DNA of 38,361 nucleotides. It comes from Frankiales bacterium (GTDB lineage: Bacteria; Actinomycetota; Actinomycetes; Mycobacteriales; SCTD01). Numbering within the stretch: the first letter of the stretch is position 1; each line of letters starts with the position of its first letter. Below the pieces are notes generated by a model. The model was not told where the DNA came from. It did no database searches and saw only the letters and a program-made list of their open reading frames with translations. Made by a program: the position numbers and the translations under genes. The stretch spans positions 1 through 38,361 of the forward strand of contig JAOPVD010000330.1 of assembly GCA_025966295.1 (NCBI GenBank), written 5' to 3'. Positions 8,366 to 15,709 of this stretch are shown here, one piece after another.

Positions 8366-8371
8366 TATGCT
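8366..8371 (+). promoter_or_regulatory. Candidate -10 box (TATGCT) of the tRNA cluster
   Basis: TATGCT lies 53 bases upstream of tRNA-Glu in the gap after the hydrolase gene. It fits the actinobacterial TANNNT consensus. No clear -35 element is seen. Confidence 0.4.
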
Positions 8372-8424
8372 TCAGCGGTCCCCGACGGCCACACGGCGTG
8401 GACGCGCCGAAAGCCAGCGGCGCC

Positions 8425-8497
8425 GTCCCCATCGTCTAGCGGCCCAGGACTCCACCCTTTCAAGGTGGCTACGCGGGTTCGAATCCCGTTGGGGGCA
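8425..8497 (+). tRNA. tRNA-Glu (anticodon TTC)
   Basis: Acceptor stem GTCCCCA/TGGGGGC with one T-G pair. The anticodon stem is CCACC/GGTGG around CTTTCAA (anticodon TTC), and the T-arm is CGGG-TTCGAAT-CCCG. Discriminator A, no encoded CCA. First of three closely spaced tRNA genes. Confidence 0.95.
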
Positions 8498-8523
8498 CGC
8501 ACAAAGGCTTGGTCTCACCACCA

Positions 8524-8597
8524 GGCCCCGTAGCGCAGTTGGTTAGCGCGTCGCCCTGTCACGGCGAAGGTCGCGGGTTCGAGTCCCGTCGGGGTCG
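8524..8597 (+). tRNA. tRNA-Asp (anticodon GTC)
   Basis: Acceptor stem GGCCCCG/CGGGGTC. The anticodon stem is TCGCC/GGCGA around CTGTCAC (anticodon GTC), and the T-loop is TTCGAGT. It sits 26 bases after tRNA-Glu, probably in the same transcript. Confidence 0.95.
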
Positions 8598-8609
8598 CAA
8601 GACAGCTCA

Positions 8610-8685
8610 GGTCAGGTAGCTCAGCTGGTAGAGCATGCGACTGAAAATCGCAGGGTCGGCGGTTCGATCCCGTCCCTGACCACCA
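8610..8685 (+). tRNA. tRNA-Phe (anticodon GAA), CCA encoded
   Basis: Acceptor stem GGTCAGG/CCTGACC. The anticodon stem is TGCGA/TCGCA around CTGAAAA (anticodon GAA), and the T-arm is GGCGG-TTCGATC-CCGTC. The discriminator A is followed by CCA in the DNA, unlike the other tRNAs here. It lies 12 bases after tRNA-Asp. Confidence 0.94.
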
Positions 8686-8698
8686 CGTCCCACCCGTC

Positions 8699-8730
8699 AA
8701 GCCCTCGGCAGCACCACCGCCGGGGGCTTT
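8699..8730 (+). terminator. Terminator of the tRNA cluster
   Basis: Stem AAGCCCTCGGC / GCCGGGGGCTT (one T-G pair) with a 10-base loop and a short T tail, 13 bases beyond tRNA-Phe. Confidence 0.8.
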
Positions 8731-9008
8731 CGGCTTGTGGTCGTCCCGCTCGCCGGGGCCGGCGCCACCCGCGGGCTTGGGGGACTCGCGGGTGACGCCG
8801 ACGTCTTCCTGGAATGCCACCGTCAGGACACCACTCCGGAACGGCACCGTCGTGATGCAGATGGCGCAGATGAGCTGCTCACCCGGAGTGACCGCCGTCA
8901 CAGTCACCCGATGGGGTGAACGACAGGACCGCGCGCGTGTCGTACGGTCCGCGGTCCCCTGGCGGCTGCCACCCTGAGCGCGTGAGCCACTCCTGGACCT
9001 GATCTCGC
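8731..9008. other. Gene-poor gap between tRNA cluster and bldC
   Basis: No convincing gene is seen on either strand. Short open frames exist, but none has a ribosome-binding site or a recognisable domain. The minus-strand frame runs straight through the tRNAs. The gap continues to 9265 and then holds the palindromic repeat, a hairpin and the bldC terminator, listed separately. Confidence 0.5.
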
Positions 9009-9072
9009 GCCGATCATGGAATGTGTGCGCACCCGCTGAGCGTGCGGGGCGGGCACTCAGTCCATGATCGGC
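9009..9072 (+). repeat. Dispersed palindromic repeat, family A, copy 1
   Basis: Perfect 12-bp outer arms GCCGATCATGGA / TCCATGATCGGC enclose a conserved core GCTGAGCGTGCGGGGCGGGC. Three further copies are at 20867, 22147 and 29166. All are intergenic. It resembles REP/MITE-like elements. No transposase is nearby. Confidence 0.85.
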
Positions 9073-9086
9073 GGGGGAAACGCCGG

Positions 9087-9120
9087 AACGGCGCCGCACC
9101 TGTAGGGGTGCGACGCCGTT
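9087..9120. terminator. Strong hairpin, possible terminator
   Basis: AACGGCG-c-CGCACC / GGTGCG-a-CGCCGTT with loop TGTAG: 13 pairs with one internal mismatch. It lies between repeat A1 and the bldC terminator, with no gene directly attached. It may end read-through transcription from either side. Confidence 0.4.
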
Positions 9121-9232
9121 CAGAGGTCTCGTGGCCGCCCTCGGGGGGTGGGCGGACCGAGGCCAGCGCCGGCGGAGGCCGACGGCTGGGGGACCGCCGA
9201 GCCCAGGCTCTGGGCATGCCTGCCGGCAAGGA

Positions 9233-9259
9233 CCGGGGGCCAGGATCGCCGGCCCCCGG
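9233..9259 (-). terminator. bldC terminator hairpin
   Basis: CCGGGGGCC / GGCCCCCGG with a nine-base loop starts six bases beyond the bldC stop codon in its direction of transcription. No T-run. Confidence 0.65.
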
Positions 9260-9265
9260 AGACGA

Positions 9266-9469
9266 TCAGCTGTTGCGGGGCTGCGGGATGCCGGCGAGCA
9301 GGCCGCGGACCTCGGCCTCGCGGTAGCGACGGTGGCCGCCCAAGGTCCGGATCGAGGTGAGCTTGCCGCTCTTGGCCCAGCGGGTGACGGTCTTGGGGTC
9401 GACGCGGAACATCGACGCGACCTCAGCGGGGGTCAGCAGGGCCTCGGCATCGGGAGTTCGGGTGCTCAT
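9266..9469 (-). CDS. bldC: BldC-type MerR-like DNA-binding protein
   Basis: A 67-residue protein consisting of one winged helix-turn-helix: LLTPAEVASMFRVDPKTVTR, then GGHRRYREAEVRGLL. BldC is a small MerR-related regulator that in Streptomyces oligomerises head to tail on direct repeats and delays differentiation. Length and wing motif match, with no effector domain. The ATG at 9469 gives MSTRTPDAEALLTP and follows AGAGGA. The longer frame upstream has no support. The neighbours (conserved hypothetical and amino-acid dehydrogenase) keep the order I recall from Streptomyces. Whether this organism sporulates cannot be told. Confidence 0.93.
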   Translation of the reverse strand: MSTRTPDAEALLTPAEVASMFRVDPKTVTRWAKSGKLTSIRTLGGHRRYREAEVRGLLAGIPQPRNS

Positions 9470-9605
9470 TGTGCTGTCCTCTCGGCGGAGCTGTCTCGAG
9501 CGGGCTTGCTCGCCTGCTCCGAGCATGACAGTGCCCGATGCCCCGGTTGTCCGAAATGGCCCGAGCGGGCCATCTTGGGACTAGTCATCCCGGCCACCCC
9601 GTGAC

Positions 9606-10457
9606 TCAGTTGGCCGACTCCACGCTCTGGAGCGCCTTCATCCGAGCGGTCATCCGACCGTACGCCGCCGCCGCCTCGGCGCCGTCGCCGGCCGCCAGCT
9701 TGCTCAGCGCCGCCGCCATGTCCCGGGCCGACTCGTCCTGGCTCAGCTCGGCGTCGTCGAGCAGGTGCACCAGGTCGCCGTAGTCGAGCTCGACCAACGA
9801 CCGCGGGTGGAACTCCTCCAGCCAGCGTCCCAGGTCCTCGACGCCCTCGGTGACGGTGACGTCGTCGACGGCGGTCCGCAGCACCGCCAGCGCCCGGGCC
9901 ACCCGGCGGCGGGCCCGCGACATCGCGGTCCGGTAGACCAGCGAGCGCCCGGTGCGGCGCCCGACGACGGTGCCGGAGGCGTCGACGGGCGCACCGACCG
10001 ACACCTCCCGCTCGTCCGGGTCGACGAGCACGAACCAGCGCAGCGGCACCTGCCAGGTGCAGGTCCGCACGTGCGTGGTGGTGGTGCCGTGCTCGGCCCG
10101 CCAGCGGTCGAGCTCGACCTCGGCCCGCTCCAGCAGCCCCGCCGGCGCGAACGCGTCGGCCACCACGTCCGGCAGCTCGGCGCAGAAGTCGAGCAGTGCC
10201 TCCATCGAGCGCACCCCGGTGCGCCACGGGCTGACCAGCGTCACGCCGTCGACGTCCAGCACGTGCGCGTGCTCGCCCACGACCGGCAGCGTCCGGGACA
10301 CCAGGGCCTGCAGCGCCACCGCCCGCTCGAGCGCGACACCGGCCTGCGGGCTGAGGTGGCAGCCCTCCGCGACGTACCGCTCCCAGTGGGCGCGCTCCTC
10401 GCCGTCGAAGGCCGCGAGGGGCTCGTAGACGCGCAAACTCGCCGCGAAGACCGTCAC
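9606..10457 (-). CDS. Conserved actinobacterial hypothetical protein beside bldC
   Basis: A 283-residue soluble protein with no signal peptide, membrane segment or catalytic motif I recognise. It is rich in Glu, Asp, Arg and Val. A region LDVDGVTLVSPWRTGVRSM (about 67-85) and a central WQVPLRWFVLVDPDER (about 134-149) look well ordered. The C-terminal third is helical with many Ala/Glu residues. Its position between bldC and the divergent branched-chain amino-acid dehydrogenase matches a conserved neighbour in Streptomyces, as far as I recall. GTG start without a clear Shine-Dalgarno sequence. Function unknown. Confidence 0.8.
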   Translation of the reverse strand: MTVFAASLRVYEPLAAFDGEERAHWERYVAEGCHLSPQAGVALERAVALQALVSRTLPVVGEHAHVLDVDGVTLVSPWRTGVRSMEALLDFCAELPDVVADAFAPAGLLERAEVELDRWRAEHGTTTTHVRTCTWQVPLRWFVLVDPDEREVSVGAPVDASGTVVGRRTGRSLVYRTAMSRARRRVARALAVLRTAVDDVTVTEGVEDLGRWLEEFHPRSLVELDYGDLVHLLDDAELSQDESARDMAAALSKLAAGDGAEAAAAYGRMTARMKALQSVESAN

Positions 10458-10485
10458 GCCGTCATCGTCGCACGCGCCCGGTCGC

Positions 10486-10491
10486 TAGCCT
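10486..10491 (+). promoter_or_regulatory. Candidate -10 box (TAGCCT) for the amino-acid dehydrogenase
   Basis: TAGCCT in the divergent gap gives a predicted start near 10498 and a leader of about 70 bases before the dehydrogenase. No -35 element is evident. Confidence 0.35.
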
Positions 10492-10569
10492 GACCGTGAC
10501 GGGGCACACCTCCCCCGCACCCGCGCCGCCGCGCCACAAGCGCTGGCCTCCAGCAAAGGATGTTCGCCC

Positions 10570-11655
10570 GTGGGCGTCTTCGACCGCACCGACCACCTCA
10601 AGGACGCGGGACACGAGCAGGTCGTGTTCTGCCAGGACCCGCAGAGCGGGCTCCGCGCGATCATCGCGATCTACAGCACCGCTCTCGGCCCCGCGCTCGG
10701 CGGCACCCGCTTCTACCCGTACGCCGACGAGGCGGCGGCGCTGTCGGACGTGCTGGCGCTGTCCAAGGCGATGGCCTACAAGGCGGCCTGCGCCGGCGTC
10801 GACCTCGGCGGCGGCAAGGCGGTCATCCTCGGTGACCCCGCCACCCTGAAGAGCGAGCCCCTGCTGCGCGCCTTCGGCCGGATGGTGGAGTCCCTCGGCG
10901 GTCGGTACTACACGGCCTGCGACGTCGGCACCTACGTGCAGGACATGGACGTGATCGCCAAGGAGTCGCGGTTCGTCACCGGCCGGTCGCCGGAGCACGG
11001 CGGCGCCGGTGACAGCGCCGTCCTCACGGCGTACGGGGTGTTCCAGGCGATGCGGGCCGCGGCCGAGCACACCTGGGGGGCGCCGACGCTGCACGGCAAG
11101 CGGGTCGCGGTGGAGGGCGTCGGGAAGGTGGGCTTCCACCTGGTCGAGCACCTGCTCGAGGACGGCGCCGCGGTGGTGGTCTCCGACGTCAACCCGGTCG
11201 CGCTGGAGCGGGTGCAGGCGCTGTCGAGCGCGGTCACCGTCGCCTCCGTCGCCGAGCTGCCGTCCCTGGACGTGGACGTCTACGCGCCGTGCGCGCTCGG
11301 CGCCTCGCTGTCCGACAGCCTCCTACCGACGCTGCAGGCCCGGATCGTCTGCGGCGCCGCCAACAACCAGCTCGCGCACCCCGGCATCGAGAAGGTGCTG
11401 GCCGACCACGGGGTGCTCTACACCCCCGACTACGTCGCCAACGCCGGCGGCCTCATCCAGGTCGCCGACGAGATCGGCGGCTTCCGCTTCGAGCGGGCCA
11501 AGGCCAAGGCCGGCAAGATCTTCGACACCACGCTGAAGATCTTCCGCACGGCCGACGCCGAGGGCGTCCCGCCGGCGGTCGCCGCCGACCGCCTGGCCGA
11601 GCGCCGGATGGCCGATGTCGGCCGGCTCCGCACGATGCTGCTGCCCGGTCGCTAG
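10570..11655 (+). CDS. vdh: Branched-chain amino-acid (valine/leucine) dehydrogenase
   Basis: A 361-residue Glu/Leu/Phe/Val dehydrogenase. It oxidatively deaminates branched-chain amino acids with NAD to 2-oxo acids, feeding branched fatty-acid or polyketide precursors. The catalytic Lys pair is in MAYKAA (Lys71) and DLGGGKAVI (Lys83). The NAD-binding fold starts at VAVEGVGKVGFHLVEHL. NNQLAHPG and YVANAGGLIQVADE are family signatures. The GTG start has AAAGGA nine bases upstream. The length equals the Streptomyces valine dehydrogenase class and the locus (beside bldC) also fits it, but leucine dehydrogenase specificity cannot be excluded. It is convergent with the secreted protein gene that ends seven bases away. 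Confidence 0.92.
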   Translation: MGVFDRTDHLKDAGHEQVVFCQDPQSGLRAIIAIYSTALGPALGGTRFYPYADEAAALSDVLALSKAMAYKAACAGVDLGGGKAVILGDPATLKSEPLLRAFGRMVESLGGRYYTACDVGTYVQDMDVIAKESRFVTGRSPEHGGAGDSAVLTAYGVFQAMRAAAEHTWGAPTLHGKRVAVEGVGKVGFHLVEHLLEDGAAVVVSDVNPVALERVQALSSAVTVASVAELPSLDVDVYAPCALGASLSDSLLPTLQARIVCGAANNQLAHPGIEKVLADHGVLYTPDYVANAGGLIQVADEIGGFRFERAKAKAGKIFDTTLKIFRTADAEGVPPAVAADRLAERRMADVGRLRTMLLPGR

Positions 11656-11661
11656 CCCGAG

Positions 11662-12231
11662 CTACAGCCCGCAGTTGACCTTGAAGACGGTGCCGGGGAG
11701 CTGCCCGTCGTACTGCTTGGGCACGGTGGTCTTGACGGTGCTGCCGCCCAGCTCGACCTTGGCCTTGGCGGTCTCGTTGAGCGACCGGTACCAGTCGACG
11801 ACCAGCACGTAGGTCCGGCCGCTCCTGAGCACGCCGGCCGGCACGAACACCTTCTCGCTCGTGTTGCCAAAGCCGCCGCAGCTGTCCACCGTCACCGTGC
11901 TGCCGTCCTTGAGGACCTCACCGATGTACAGGTCGATGTCGGAGGCCGGGTTGGTCCAGGTGACGGTGGCCATCAGGTCGCCCTTGACGCCCTTGGCCGG
12001 CTTGTACACGAAGGGCAGTCGTGCGCAGCGCGGGGCGGCGCAGTCGGCCCGGTCGACGCTCGTCAGGGAGGCGTTGTCCTTGTCGTTGCTCTGCAGGCCG
12101 CCGGAGGCGGTGAGGGTGAGGACCTTGACCTTCTTGCCGTCGAGGGTCTTCGGCGGGGCGGCCTCAGCGCCGACCGTGCTGAGCGCGAGGGCGCCGGCGA
12201 GGACGGCGGCACTGACGAGACGGACCTTCAT
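11662..12231 (-). CDS. Secreted PPC-like beta-sandwich protein
   Basis: A 189-residue exported protein. The signal peptide (1-24, ALALSTVGAEA) is followed by a short linker and one beta domain (about 60-175). The motif VTWTNPASDIDLYIGE and the closing LRSGRTYVLVVDWYRS are like bacterial pre-peptidase C-terminal (PPC) domains, which bind surfaces or aid secretion of proteases. No enzyme domain accompanies it. Cys64 and Cys69 (DCAAPRC) and Cys118 with the near-terminal Cys187 could form disulfides. The start is fixed by AGGAG five bases before the ATG. Role unknown: perhaps a cell-surface or matrix-binding protein. Confidence 0.75.
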   Translation of the reverse strand: MKVRLVSAAVLAGALALSTVGAEAAPPKTLDGKKVKVLTLTASGGLQSNDKDNASLTSVDRADCAAPRCARLPFVYKPAKGVKGDLMATVTWTNPASDIDLYIGEVLKDGSTVTVDSCGGFGNTSEKVFVPAGVLRSGRTYVLVVDWYRSLNETAKAKVELGGSTVKTTVPKQYDGQLPGTVFKVNCGL

Positions 12232-12379
12232 GGAGGCTCCTGGGATCGCTGGGTCCTGGGGTCTTCGCCACCGGAGCCCGTGCTCCTGCACGCCGCCCCC
12301 AACACCTGGCGTGGGGGCCCGTTCCGGAACGCGGCGCACGTCACCCGCCTCCCGGCGTGTCCCCGGGGCTCTCACCCTG

Positions 12380-12385
12380 TAGATT
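12380..12385 (+). promoter_or_regulatory. Candidate -10 box (TAGATT) for the DUF3073 gene
   Basis: TAGATT lies 69 bases before the start codon, in the divergent gap with the secreted protein gene. It fits TANNNT; the -35 region is not clear. Confidence 0.4.
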
Positions 12386-12453
12386 GGAGGGCCAGGGCGG
12401 CGTCGTTCGACACCGCTCATGCCGGATCCAGCACTCCTCGAGGGGGTCGAGCC

Positions 12454-12633
12454 ATGGGGCGCGGCCGTGCCAAGGCCAAGCAGACCAAGGTCGCGCGCGA
12501 GCTCAAGTACAGCACCGGCTCGCTCGACCCGGACGCGCTCAAGCGCGAACTGGCGTCGCAGGGACCCGGCGGGCTGTCGACCCGCTCGGCGCACGACGAC
12601 GACGAGACCGAGATCGACGACGACGAGGAGTAG
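12454..12633 (+). CDS. DUF3073 family protein
   Basis: A 59-residue acidic/basic small protein of the actinobacterial DUF3073 family. The conserved N-terminal MGRGRAKAKQTKVARELKY is followed by a short SLDPDALKREL segment and an acidic tail DDDETEIDDDEE. The basic head and acidic tail suggest nucleic-acid or ribosome association, but the function is unknown. It commonly lies next to purM in actinobacteria, as here, but convergently. GAGGGGG precedes the ATG. It ends at a strong terminator. Confidence 0.9.
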   Translation: MGRGRAKAKQTKVARELKYSTGSLDPDALKRELASQGPGGLSTRSAHDDDETEIDDDEE

Positions 12634-12645
12634 CTCCTCAGCGTC

Positions 12646-12683
12646 CGGAAGGGCGGTACCGCTCCGGCGGTGCCGCCCTTCCG
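12646..12683 (+). terminator. Terminator after DUF3073
   Basis: Stem CGGAAGGGCGGTACCG / CGGTGCCGCCCTTCCG with a six-base loop and one T-G pair, 13 bases after the stop. Part of this stem sequence (CGGCGGTGCCGCCCT) recurs near 12882. Confidence 0.85.
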
Positions 12684-12750
12684 CATGCCCGCTCCCTGCC
12701 GCCGTACCGCTCCCTCCCGCCGTCCCCTCCCTCCCGCCGTCCCCCTCCCC

Positions 12751-12817
12751 GGTGATCCACGGAACCAGCGCCGCCCTTTGGGGACCCGAAACGCAGGCGC
12801 CGGTTCCGTGGATCACC
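12751..12817. repeat. Palindromic repeat, family B, copy 1
   Basis: Perfect outer arms GGTGATCCACGGAACC / GGTTCCGTGGATCACC, then CGCC/GGCG, around a loop containing GGGACCCGAAACG. It lies between the DUF3073 terminator and the end of purM. A second copy is 94 bases further on. Confidence 0.85.
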
Positions 12818-12910
12818 CCAAGAAGGGAGCGGAGCGGCGGGTACGGCGGGAAGCGGGCGCCCCGAACGGCGCAGCTGCTCCGGCGGTGCCGCCCTCCCGC
12901 CGCCCCTCCC

Positions 12911-12979
12911 CGGTGATCCACGGAACCGGCGCCGCTCTCTGGGGGCCCGAAACGTAGGCGCCCGTTCCGTGGATCACCG
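12911..12979. repeat. Palindromic repeat, family B, copy 2
   Basis: Arms CGGTGATCCACGGAAC / GTTCCGTGGATCACCG, same orientation as copy 1, with loop GGGCCCGAAACG. Its 5' flank (CCCGCCGCCCCTCCC) also matches the flank of copy 1, so the duplicated unit is longer than the palindrome. It may end purM transcription. Confidence 0.85.
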
Positions 12980-13022
12980 GGAGGGGGGAGCGGGAGGGGA
13001 GAGCGAGAGTGGGGAGAGCGGG

Positions 13023-14063
13023 TTAGGCGGGGTGGGTGCCCTCGAGGAGGGCGTTGCCGTCGCCGGGGACCATGTCGCCCAGGACCCAGGCGTCGACGTG
13101 CCGGGCCGTGAGCAGCGCCAGCGTGCGGTCCACGTCGGCGGCCGGCACGACCGCCACCATCCCGACGCCCATGTTGAACGTCCGCTCCATCTCGGCCTGC
13201 TCGACCCGGCCGCGGCCCTGCACCAGGCCGAACACCGGCGGCGGGGTCCAGGTGGCGCGGTCCAGCCGGGCGCTGAGGTGGGCCGGCAGGACCCGGGCCA
13301 GGTTGGCGGCCAGGCCACCGCCGGTGACGTGCGAGAACGCGTGCACGTCGGTCTCGGCGATGATCGCGAGGCAGTCCTTGGAGTAGATCCGGGTCGGCGT
13401 GAGGAGCTCCTCGCCGAGCGGCCGGGCCAGCTCGTCGACGTAGGCCTCGAGGCGCATCCGGGCGCCCTGCAGCAGCACGTGCCGCACCAGGCTGAAGCCG
13501 TTGGAGTGCACCCCCGAGCTGGCCATCGCGATCACCACGTCGCCGGCCTCGATCCGGTCGGCGCCCAGCACCGCGTCGGCCTCCACGACGCCCACGCCGG
13601 TGCCGGCGATGTCGTAGTGGTCGTCGGCCATCAGGCCGGGGTGCTCGGCGGTCTCGCCGCCGACCAGCGCGCAGCCGGCCAGCTCGCAGCCGGTGGCGAT
13701 GCCGCCGACGATCTCGGCGACCCGCTCCGGTACGACCCGGCCGACGGCGATGTAGTCCTGCATGAACAGCGGCTCGGCGCCGCACACGACCAGGTCGTCG
13801 ACGACCATGCCGACCAGGTCGATGCCGACCGTGTCGTGCTTGTCCATCGCCTGCGCGATGGCCAGCTTGGTGCCGACGCCGTCGGTGCTGGAGGCCAGCA
13901 GCGGATCCCGGTACTTCTTCAGGTCCAGCCGGAACAGCCCGGCGAAGCCGCCCAGCCCTCCGACCACCTCCGGCCGGGTGGCGCGGGCCACCTTGCTCTT
14001 CATGAGCTCGACGGCCCGGTCACCGGCCTCGATGTCGACCCCTGCCGACGCGTACGAGGTCAC
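13023..14063 (-). CDS. purM: Phosphoribosylformylglycinamidine cyclo-ligase (AIR synthetase)
   Basis: A 346-residue PurM that closes FGAM to AIR with ATP, the fifth step of purine synthesis. Hallmarks are SYASAGVDIEAG at the N terminus, LASSTDGVGTKL (about 57-68), DDLVVCGAEPLFMQDYIA, ALVGGETAEHPG and HVTGGGLAANL. The GTG start overlaps the purF stop as GTGA, so translation is coupled to purF. A longer upstream reading is rejected because it would run inside purF. It is the last gene of the minus-strand pur run, and family B palindromes follow it. Confidence 0.97.
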   Translation of the reverse strand: MTSYASAGVDIEAGDRAVELMKSKVARATRPEVVGGLGGFAGLFRLDLKKYRDPLLASSTDGVGTKLAIAQAMDKHDTVGIDLVGMVVDDLVVCGAEPLFMQDYIAVGRVVPERVAEIVGGIATGCELAGCALVGGETAEHPGLMADDHYDIAGTGVGVVEADAVLGADRIEAGDVVIAMASSGVHSNGFSLVRHVLLQGARMRLEAYVDELARPLGEELLTPTRIYSKDCLAIIAETDVHAFSHVTGGGLAANLARVLPAHLSARLDRATWTPPPVFGLVQGRGRVEQAEMERTFNMGVGMVAVVPAADVDRTLALLTARHVDAWVLGDMVPGDGNALLEGTHPA

Positions 14064-15616
14064 GGCCGGCTCAGGGCGTCGCCGCCACCGGCTCCCGGGA
14101 CGAGGGCGTCGGGGGACGGACCCACACCGTTGTGCACGACCGGCTCCTCTGGTGTCACGCTGCGGCTCAGGCCCTCGAGGACGTGCTTGCCGATGAGGTC
14201 CTGCTCGGGAAGGGCGATCGGGTAGTCGCCGGTGAAGCACGCGCGGCACAGCCGGTCGGCCGTCTGCTGCGTGGCGGCGGTGAGCCCCTCGAGGCTGACG
14301 AAGGCGAGCGAGTCGGCGCCGATGGAGGCCCGGATCTCCTCGACCGTGAGGCCGTTGGCGATGAGCTCGGCCTTGCTGGCGAAGTCGATGCCGTAGAAGC
14401 ACGGGTCGGTGACCGGCGGCGAGGAGATCCGGACGTGCACCTCGGCCGCGCCGGCCTCGCGCAGCATCCGCACCAGCGCCCGCTGGGTGTTGCCGCGCAC
14501 GATCGAGTCGTCCACGACCACCAGGCGTTTGCCGCGGATGACCTCGCGCAGCGGGTTGAGCTTGAGCCGGATGCCGAGCTGCCGGATGGTCTGCGACGGC
14601 TGGATGAAGGTGCGACCGACGTAGGCGTTCTTCACCAGGCCCATGCCGTACGGGATGCCGCTCTGCTCGGCGTACCCGACCGCCGCGGGGGTGCCGGACT
14701 CGGGCACCGGGATGACCAGGTCGGCGTCGACCGGCGCCTCCCAGGCCAGGGTGCGGCCGATCTGCACCCGGGTCGTGTAGACGCTCGAGCCGGCGATGGT
14801 GGTGTCCGGCCGGGCGAGGTAGACGTACTCGAACAGGCAGCCCTTGGGGGTGGCCGCGGCGAACCGGCGGGTCCGCAGCCCGTGCTCGTCCACGACCAGC
14901 AGCTCGCCAGGCTCCACCTCGCGCACGAAGGTGGCGCCGACGATGTCGAGCGCGGCGGTCTCGCTGGCGACCACCCAGCCGCCCTCCAGCCGCCCCAGCA
15001 CCAGCGGCCGGACGCCGTGCGGGTCGCGGGCGGCGTACAGGGTGTGCTCGTCCATGAAGACGAGGCTGAAGGCGCCCTGCAGCGTCGGGAGGATCTCCAG
15101 GGCCGCGTCCTCGAGCGTGCGGTCGGCGCTCGCCGCCAGCAGCGCGGTGATGAGGTCGGAGTCGTTGGTGGCGCCCATCGCGTCCTTCTCGAGACCGAGA
15201 TCCCGGACGCGGCCGTACAGCTCGCTGGTGTTGGTGAGGTTGCCGTTGTGGCCGAGCGCCAGGCTGCCGCCGGTGGACAGCGTGCGGAACGACGGCTGGG
15301 CGTTCTCCCAGGTGCAGGACCCGGTGGTGCTGTAGCGGCAGTGGCCGATGGCCAGGTGCCCCTTCATGGCGCCCAGGATCGCCTCGTCGAAGACCTGCGC
15401 GACCAGGCCGAGCTCCTTGTAGACCACGGTGGCGGCGCCGTCGCTGACGGCCATGCCGGCGGCCTCCTGGCCGCGGTGCTGCAGCGCGTACAGCCCGTAG
15501 TACGTCAGCTTGGCGACGTCCTCACCCGGAGCCCAGACCCCGAAGACCCCGCACTCCTCGCCGACCGGCTTCTCAGGGGTGTACAGGTCCTCGTTCTTGC
15601 CGTGTGCAGAGGGCAC
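14060..15616 (-). CDS. purF: Amidophosphoribosyltransferase
   Basis: A 518-residue PurF that commits PRPP and glutamine to purine synthesis (phosphoribosylamine). The nucleophile is Cys22 in EECGVFGVWAPGED, after a 21-residue leader likely to be removed as a propeptide. The PRPP loop is LVVVDDSIVRGNTQRAL. Four Cys in the positions of the Bacillus-type 4Fe-4S ligands are present: KGCLFEYVY, TDPCFYGID and CRAC. The GTG start at 15616 is preferred because GAGGAG lies 8 bases before it. The frame stays open upstream without a site. Likely -10 box TACACT at 15663-15668. It overlaps purM by four bases. Confidence 0.97.
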   Translation of the reverse strand: MPSAHGKNEDLYTPEKPVGEECGVFGVWAPGEDVAKLTYYGLYALQHRGQEAAGMAVSDGAATVVYKELGLVAQVFDEAILGAMKGHLAIGHCRYSTTGSCTWENAQPSFRTLSTGGSLALGHNGNLTNTSELYGRVRDLGLEKDAMGATNDSDLITALLAASADRTLEDAALEILPTLQGAFSLVFMDEHTLYAARDPHGVRPLVLGRLEGGWVVASETAALDIVGATFVREVEPGELLVVDEHGLRTRRFAAATPKGCLFEYVYLARPDTTIAGSSVYTTRVQIGRTLAWEAPVDADLVIPVPESGTPAAVGYAEQSGIPYGMGLVKNAYVGRTFIQPSQTIRQLGIRLKLNPLREVIRGKRLVVVDDSIVRGNTQRALVRMLREAGAAEVHVRISSPPVTDPCFYGIDFASKAELIANGLTVEEIRASIGADSLAFVSLEGLTAATQQTADRLCRACFTGDYPIALPEQDLIGKHVLEGLSRSVTPEEPVVHNGVGPSPDALVPGAGGGDALSRP

Positions 15617-15662
15617 GCGGGGTCTCCTCGGAAGGGGGGAGGGAGGGAAGCCGACGGGTCCG

Positions 15663-15668
15663 AGTGTA
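15663..15668 (-). promoter_or_regulatory. Candidate -10 box (TACACT) of purF
   Basis: TACACT on the minus strand sits 47 bases before the purF start and fits TANNNT. It would give purFM a promoter separate from the upstream LPxTG gene. Confidence 0.4.
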
Positions 15669-15709
15669 CCGGCGCGGGGTGTCGGCACCGGGCTGTGCGG
15701 CCCCTCCGC

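Noticed and set aside
8515..9099. Minus-strand frame giving peptide WWSGTGSNRRPCDFQSHALP
   Set aside because: This is the well-known spurious translation of tRNA sequence. The frame runs through tRNA-Phe and tRNA-Asp.
10496..10849. Small plus-strand gene upstream of and overlapping vdh
   Set aside because: Pro/Arg/Ser-rich translation in the wrong frame of vdh. The GTG at 10496 lies at the predicted transcription start but codes for no recognisable protein.
12751..12979. CRISPR array
   Set aside because: Only two units, each a self-contained palindrome, with related sequence between them and no cas genes.
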